In this document: positions 45,258 through 45,416 of the stretch, one piece after another
How the letters are laid out: every line of letters starts with the position of its first letter
Numbering within the stretch: position 1 is the first letter of the stretch
NCBI GenBank assembly: GCA_015231375.1
Contig: JADGBT010000031.1
Coordinates: forward strand, 1-45,416
Origin: Magnetococcales bacterium
Lineage (GTDB): Bacteria; Pseudomonadota; Magnetococcia; Magnetococcales; Magnetaquicoccaceae
DNA length: 45,416 bases
Reading direction: 5' to 3'
Translations under genes and position numbers: made by a program
The notes under the pieces: generated by a model
Database searches by the model: none
What the model was told of the DNA's origin: nothing
Seen by the model: only the letters and a program-made list of their open reading frames with translations

Positions 45258-45416
45258 AAGCTGGATGGATGCATCAGGCCGTTATTGGGTCGCTCCAGAA
45301 AGGGAGACCGAGACCAATCGAGAAGAACTTCGTGAAGCCAAGCGACAGCGCCGCCGGGATCATCTGGAGAGGATTCCCATCGAAGGCAAATTCGGGCAGG
45401 GCAAGAACCGGCATGA
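45258..45416 (+). pseudogene. Frameshifted remnant of an IS5/IS1182-type transposase, continues past window
   Basis: From ATG 45265 the frame reads REELREAKRQRRRDHLERIPIEGKFGQGKNRH and is open at the window edge. 'R..IEGKFGQGK.R.G' is the hallmark near the C-terminus of DDE transposases of the IS5/IS1182 type. The matching upstream segment, IRPLLGRSRK (cf. 'GPPLGRPRK'), lies in another frame just before, so a frameshift occurred near 45300. The N-terminal and catalytic portions are absent upstream because the ZorB-like gene ends at 45255. It is a 3' fragment, not an active element. Confidence 0.75.

Overview
The window is GC-rich, densely coded and proteobacterial in character. The most specific taxonomic clue is an actin-like gene at 38030-39067 whose product matches MamK, the magnetosome-chain cytoskeleton protein, along nearly its whole length. 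With the abundant two-component and chemotaxis genes, the cbb3-oxidase assembly genes and an archaeal-type XPB/Bax1 repair pair, this suggests a magnetotactic bacterium, most likely of the Magnetococcales type. That placement is inference: no other magnetosome gene, rRNA or tRNA is visible.

Layout. 1-364 is the 3' end of an Ala/Pro-linker protein with a strong terminator. 639-1616 is an FkbM-type methyltransferase. 2017-5220 (minus) is a VanZ-like / XPB helicase / Bax1-like nuclease operon, then serC. 6656-8339 holds a response-regulator phosphatase and a stand-alone cyclic-nucleotide-binding protein. 8871-12277 holds ccoI-ccoS and a divergent TauE/SafE-like membrane protein. 12280-16528 (minus) is a potassium block: kup, a truncated KdpD and KdpE. 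16838-25113 is a signalling block: periplasmic binding protein, a 1307-residue phosphorelay kinase, a receiver-kinase and a chemoreceptor. 25149-26140 pairs a Tat-exported beta-carbonic-anhydrase-like protein with a UV endonuclease. 26202-32974 is central metabolism and repair: gap, alaC, hom, a degenerate phosphoglycerate-mutase homologue in the proposed homoserine-kinase position, and recJ. 33094-35562 (minus) is a TPR protein and a ParA-like ATPase; 35747-36822 is rnfH-truA.

The most unusual part is 37043-45255, all on the plus strand: a coiled-coil protein, a MamK homologue, a 1231-residue ZorA-like (MotA/ExbB-type) channel with a very long tail, a CYTH-CHAD protein with eroded catalytic motifs, and a ZorB-like (MotB-type) stator with the conserved proton-carrying Asp and an OmpA peptidoglycan-binding domain. 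The last three genes are tightly spaced (28 and 3 bp). No zorC, zorD or zorE precedes the frameshifted transposase remnant that begins immediately downstream. The MamK homologue has Ala where actin/MreB/MamK proteins carry the catalytic Glu. The ZorA-like tail contains about nine Trp-anchored repeats of about 32 residues. I read this as a candidate undescribed envelope-anchored, ion-driven assembly next to a possibly static MamK-type filament, or alternatively a divergent or truncated Zorya-like defence system.

Limits: functions come from motif reading and recalled family knowledge, with no database search or alignment. Starts were chosen by ribosome-binding sites, overlaps and conserved N-termini.
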